A DNA stretch of 64,000 nt from Candidatus Gastranaerophilales bacterium. Lineage in GTDB: Bacteria; Cyanobacteriota; Vampirovibrionia; Gastranaerophilales; Gastranaerophilaceae. The stretch is taken from assembly GCA_944323995.1 (NCBI GenBank), contig CALUUN010000034.1:62001-126000 (forward strand), given 5' to 3'. Below, piece by piece: positions 63,723-64,000 of this stretch. The stretch's first letter is position 1, and each line of letters opens with the position of its first letter. The position numbers were made by a program, and so were the translations under genes. Below the pieces are notes generated by a model that saw nothing but the letters and a program-made list of their open reading frames with translations, made no database searches and was not told where the DNA came from.

Positions 63723-64000
63723 ATGACAGAACGATTAGAAAAAGAAATAACATTAGATAAATCAGCACTAAAAGACTTTGCAATAAAAGCAAGAAGAAAA
63801 CTTAAAGAAAGAGTTGAGCTTCAAGCAAAACTGATGGGATTTTATGAAGATAATAGAGCTGTCAATTATGAGTTTGAAGACGACAGACAAGTGAAAATAA
63901 ATGGAGAGTTCTTTAGCAAAAAACAAGTAGAGACCTTACAAAGAGAAATTAAGTCAAAAGGTTATGAAAACTTGATTGATGAAGTTGCATATACTTGGTT
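63723..64000 (+). CDS. pglX: BREX adenine methyltransferase PglX (5' end)
   Basis: Only the first 92 codons are visible: MTERLEKEITLDKSALKDFA, KARRKLKERVELQAKLMGF, VNYEFEDDRQVKINGEFF, the N-terminus expected for PglX. SD AAAGGAAG. Its methylase motifs lie beyond the edge. pglZ and brxL should follow if this is a complete BREX-1 locus. Confidence 0.88.
   Translation, partial: MTERLEKEITLDKSALKDFAIKARRKLKERVELQAKLMGFYEDNRAVNYEFEDDRQVKINGEFFSKKQVETLQREIKSKGYENLIDEVAYTW

Overview
The window is 64 kb of AT-rich bacterial chromosome. The lineage best supported is a non-photosynthetic relative of Cyanobacteria (Melainabacteria/Vampirovibrionia, probably Gastranaerophilales). This is inference from three things: the low-GC Gram-negative style (TonB receptor, periplasmic proteins), many lineage-specific small proteins with an N-terminal F-x-G motif (e.g. 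20257 and 21543), and the WG-repeat/immunity clusters. No rRNA or photosynthesis gene is visible to settle it. A striking feature is that many genes start about 6 nt after a TATAAT-like -10 box with no Shine-Dalgarno, so leaderless mRNAs look common.

Layout. 1-4.7 kb: a partial membrane-anchored gene, a highly structured RNA candidate of unknown family (about 358-727, minus strand), and a minus-strand cluster of immunity-like and WG-repeat genes, one of them frameshifted. 4.7-13.1 kb: a WYL regulator, a 43-repeat CRISPR array, cas2-cas1-cas9 (type II-C) and a divergent tracrRNA whose promoter, anti-repeat and terminator are all readable. Spacer 22 of this array matches the locus's own cas9 gene over 30/30 bases. 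13.1-25.8 kb: an RNase H-like hypothetical gene, a secreted basic protein, carbonic anhydrase, a GT39 glycosyltransferase, a Ctp protease, thymidine kinase, lineage-specific proteins, a CsoR/metallothionein-like pair with twin operators, two HxlR regulators with their stress-type neighbours (one of them a frameshifted flavoprotein), and tRNA-Ser.

25.8-44.8 kb is the housekeeping core: proA-proB divergent from alr-lpd-lipA, nusB-ftsY, dnaG-sigA, a soluble histidine kinase, xerC/D, bioD, tRNA-fMet, rpmH-rnpA and proC. 44.8-49.5 kb is a complete vitamin B12 uptake operon (btuB-btuC-btuD-btuF) behind a cobalamin riboswitch. 49.5-52.4 kb holds pgeF/yfiH, an exported alpha/beta-hydrolase and nagZ.

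52.4-64 kb is accessory: a polymorphic-toxin-like protein followed by paralogous small membrane proteins and a displaced toxin tail, an XRE regulator, a HipBA module with palindromic operators, a short tyrosine recombinase, a secreted repeat protein, and the first four genes of a BREX type 1 phage-defence island (brxA, brxB, brxC, pglX), which runs off the right edge. The window therefore carries two large antiphage systems (Cas9 and BREX) plus toxin/immunity loci around a conserved core.
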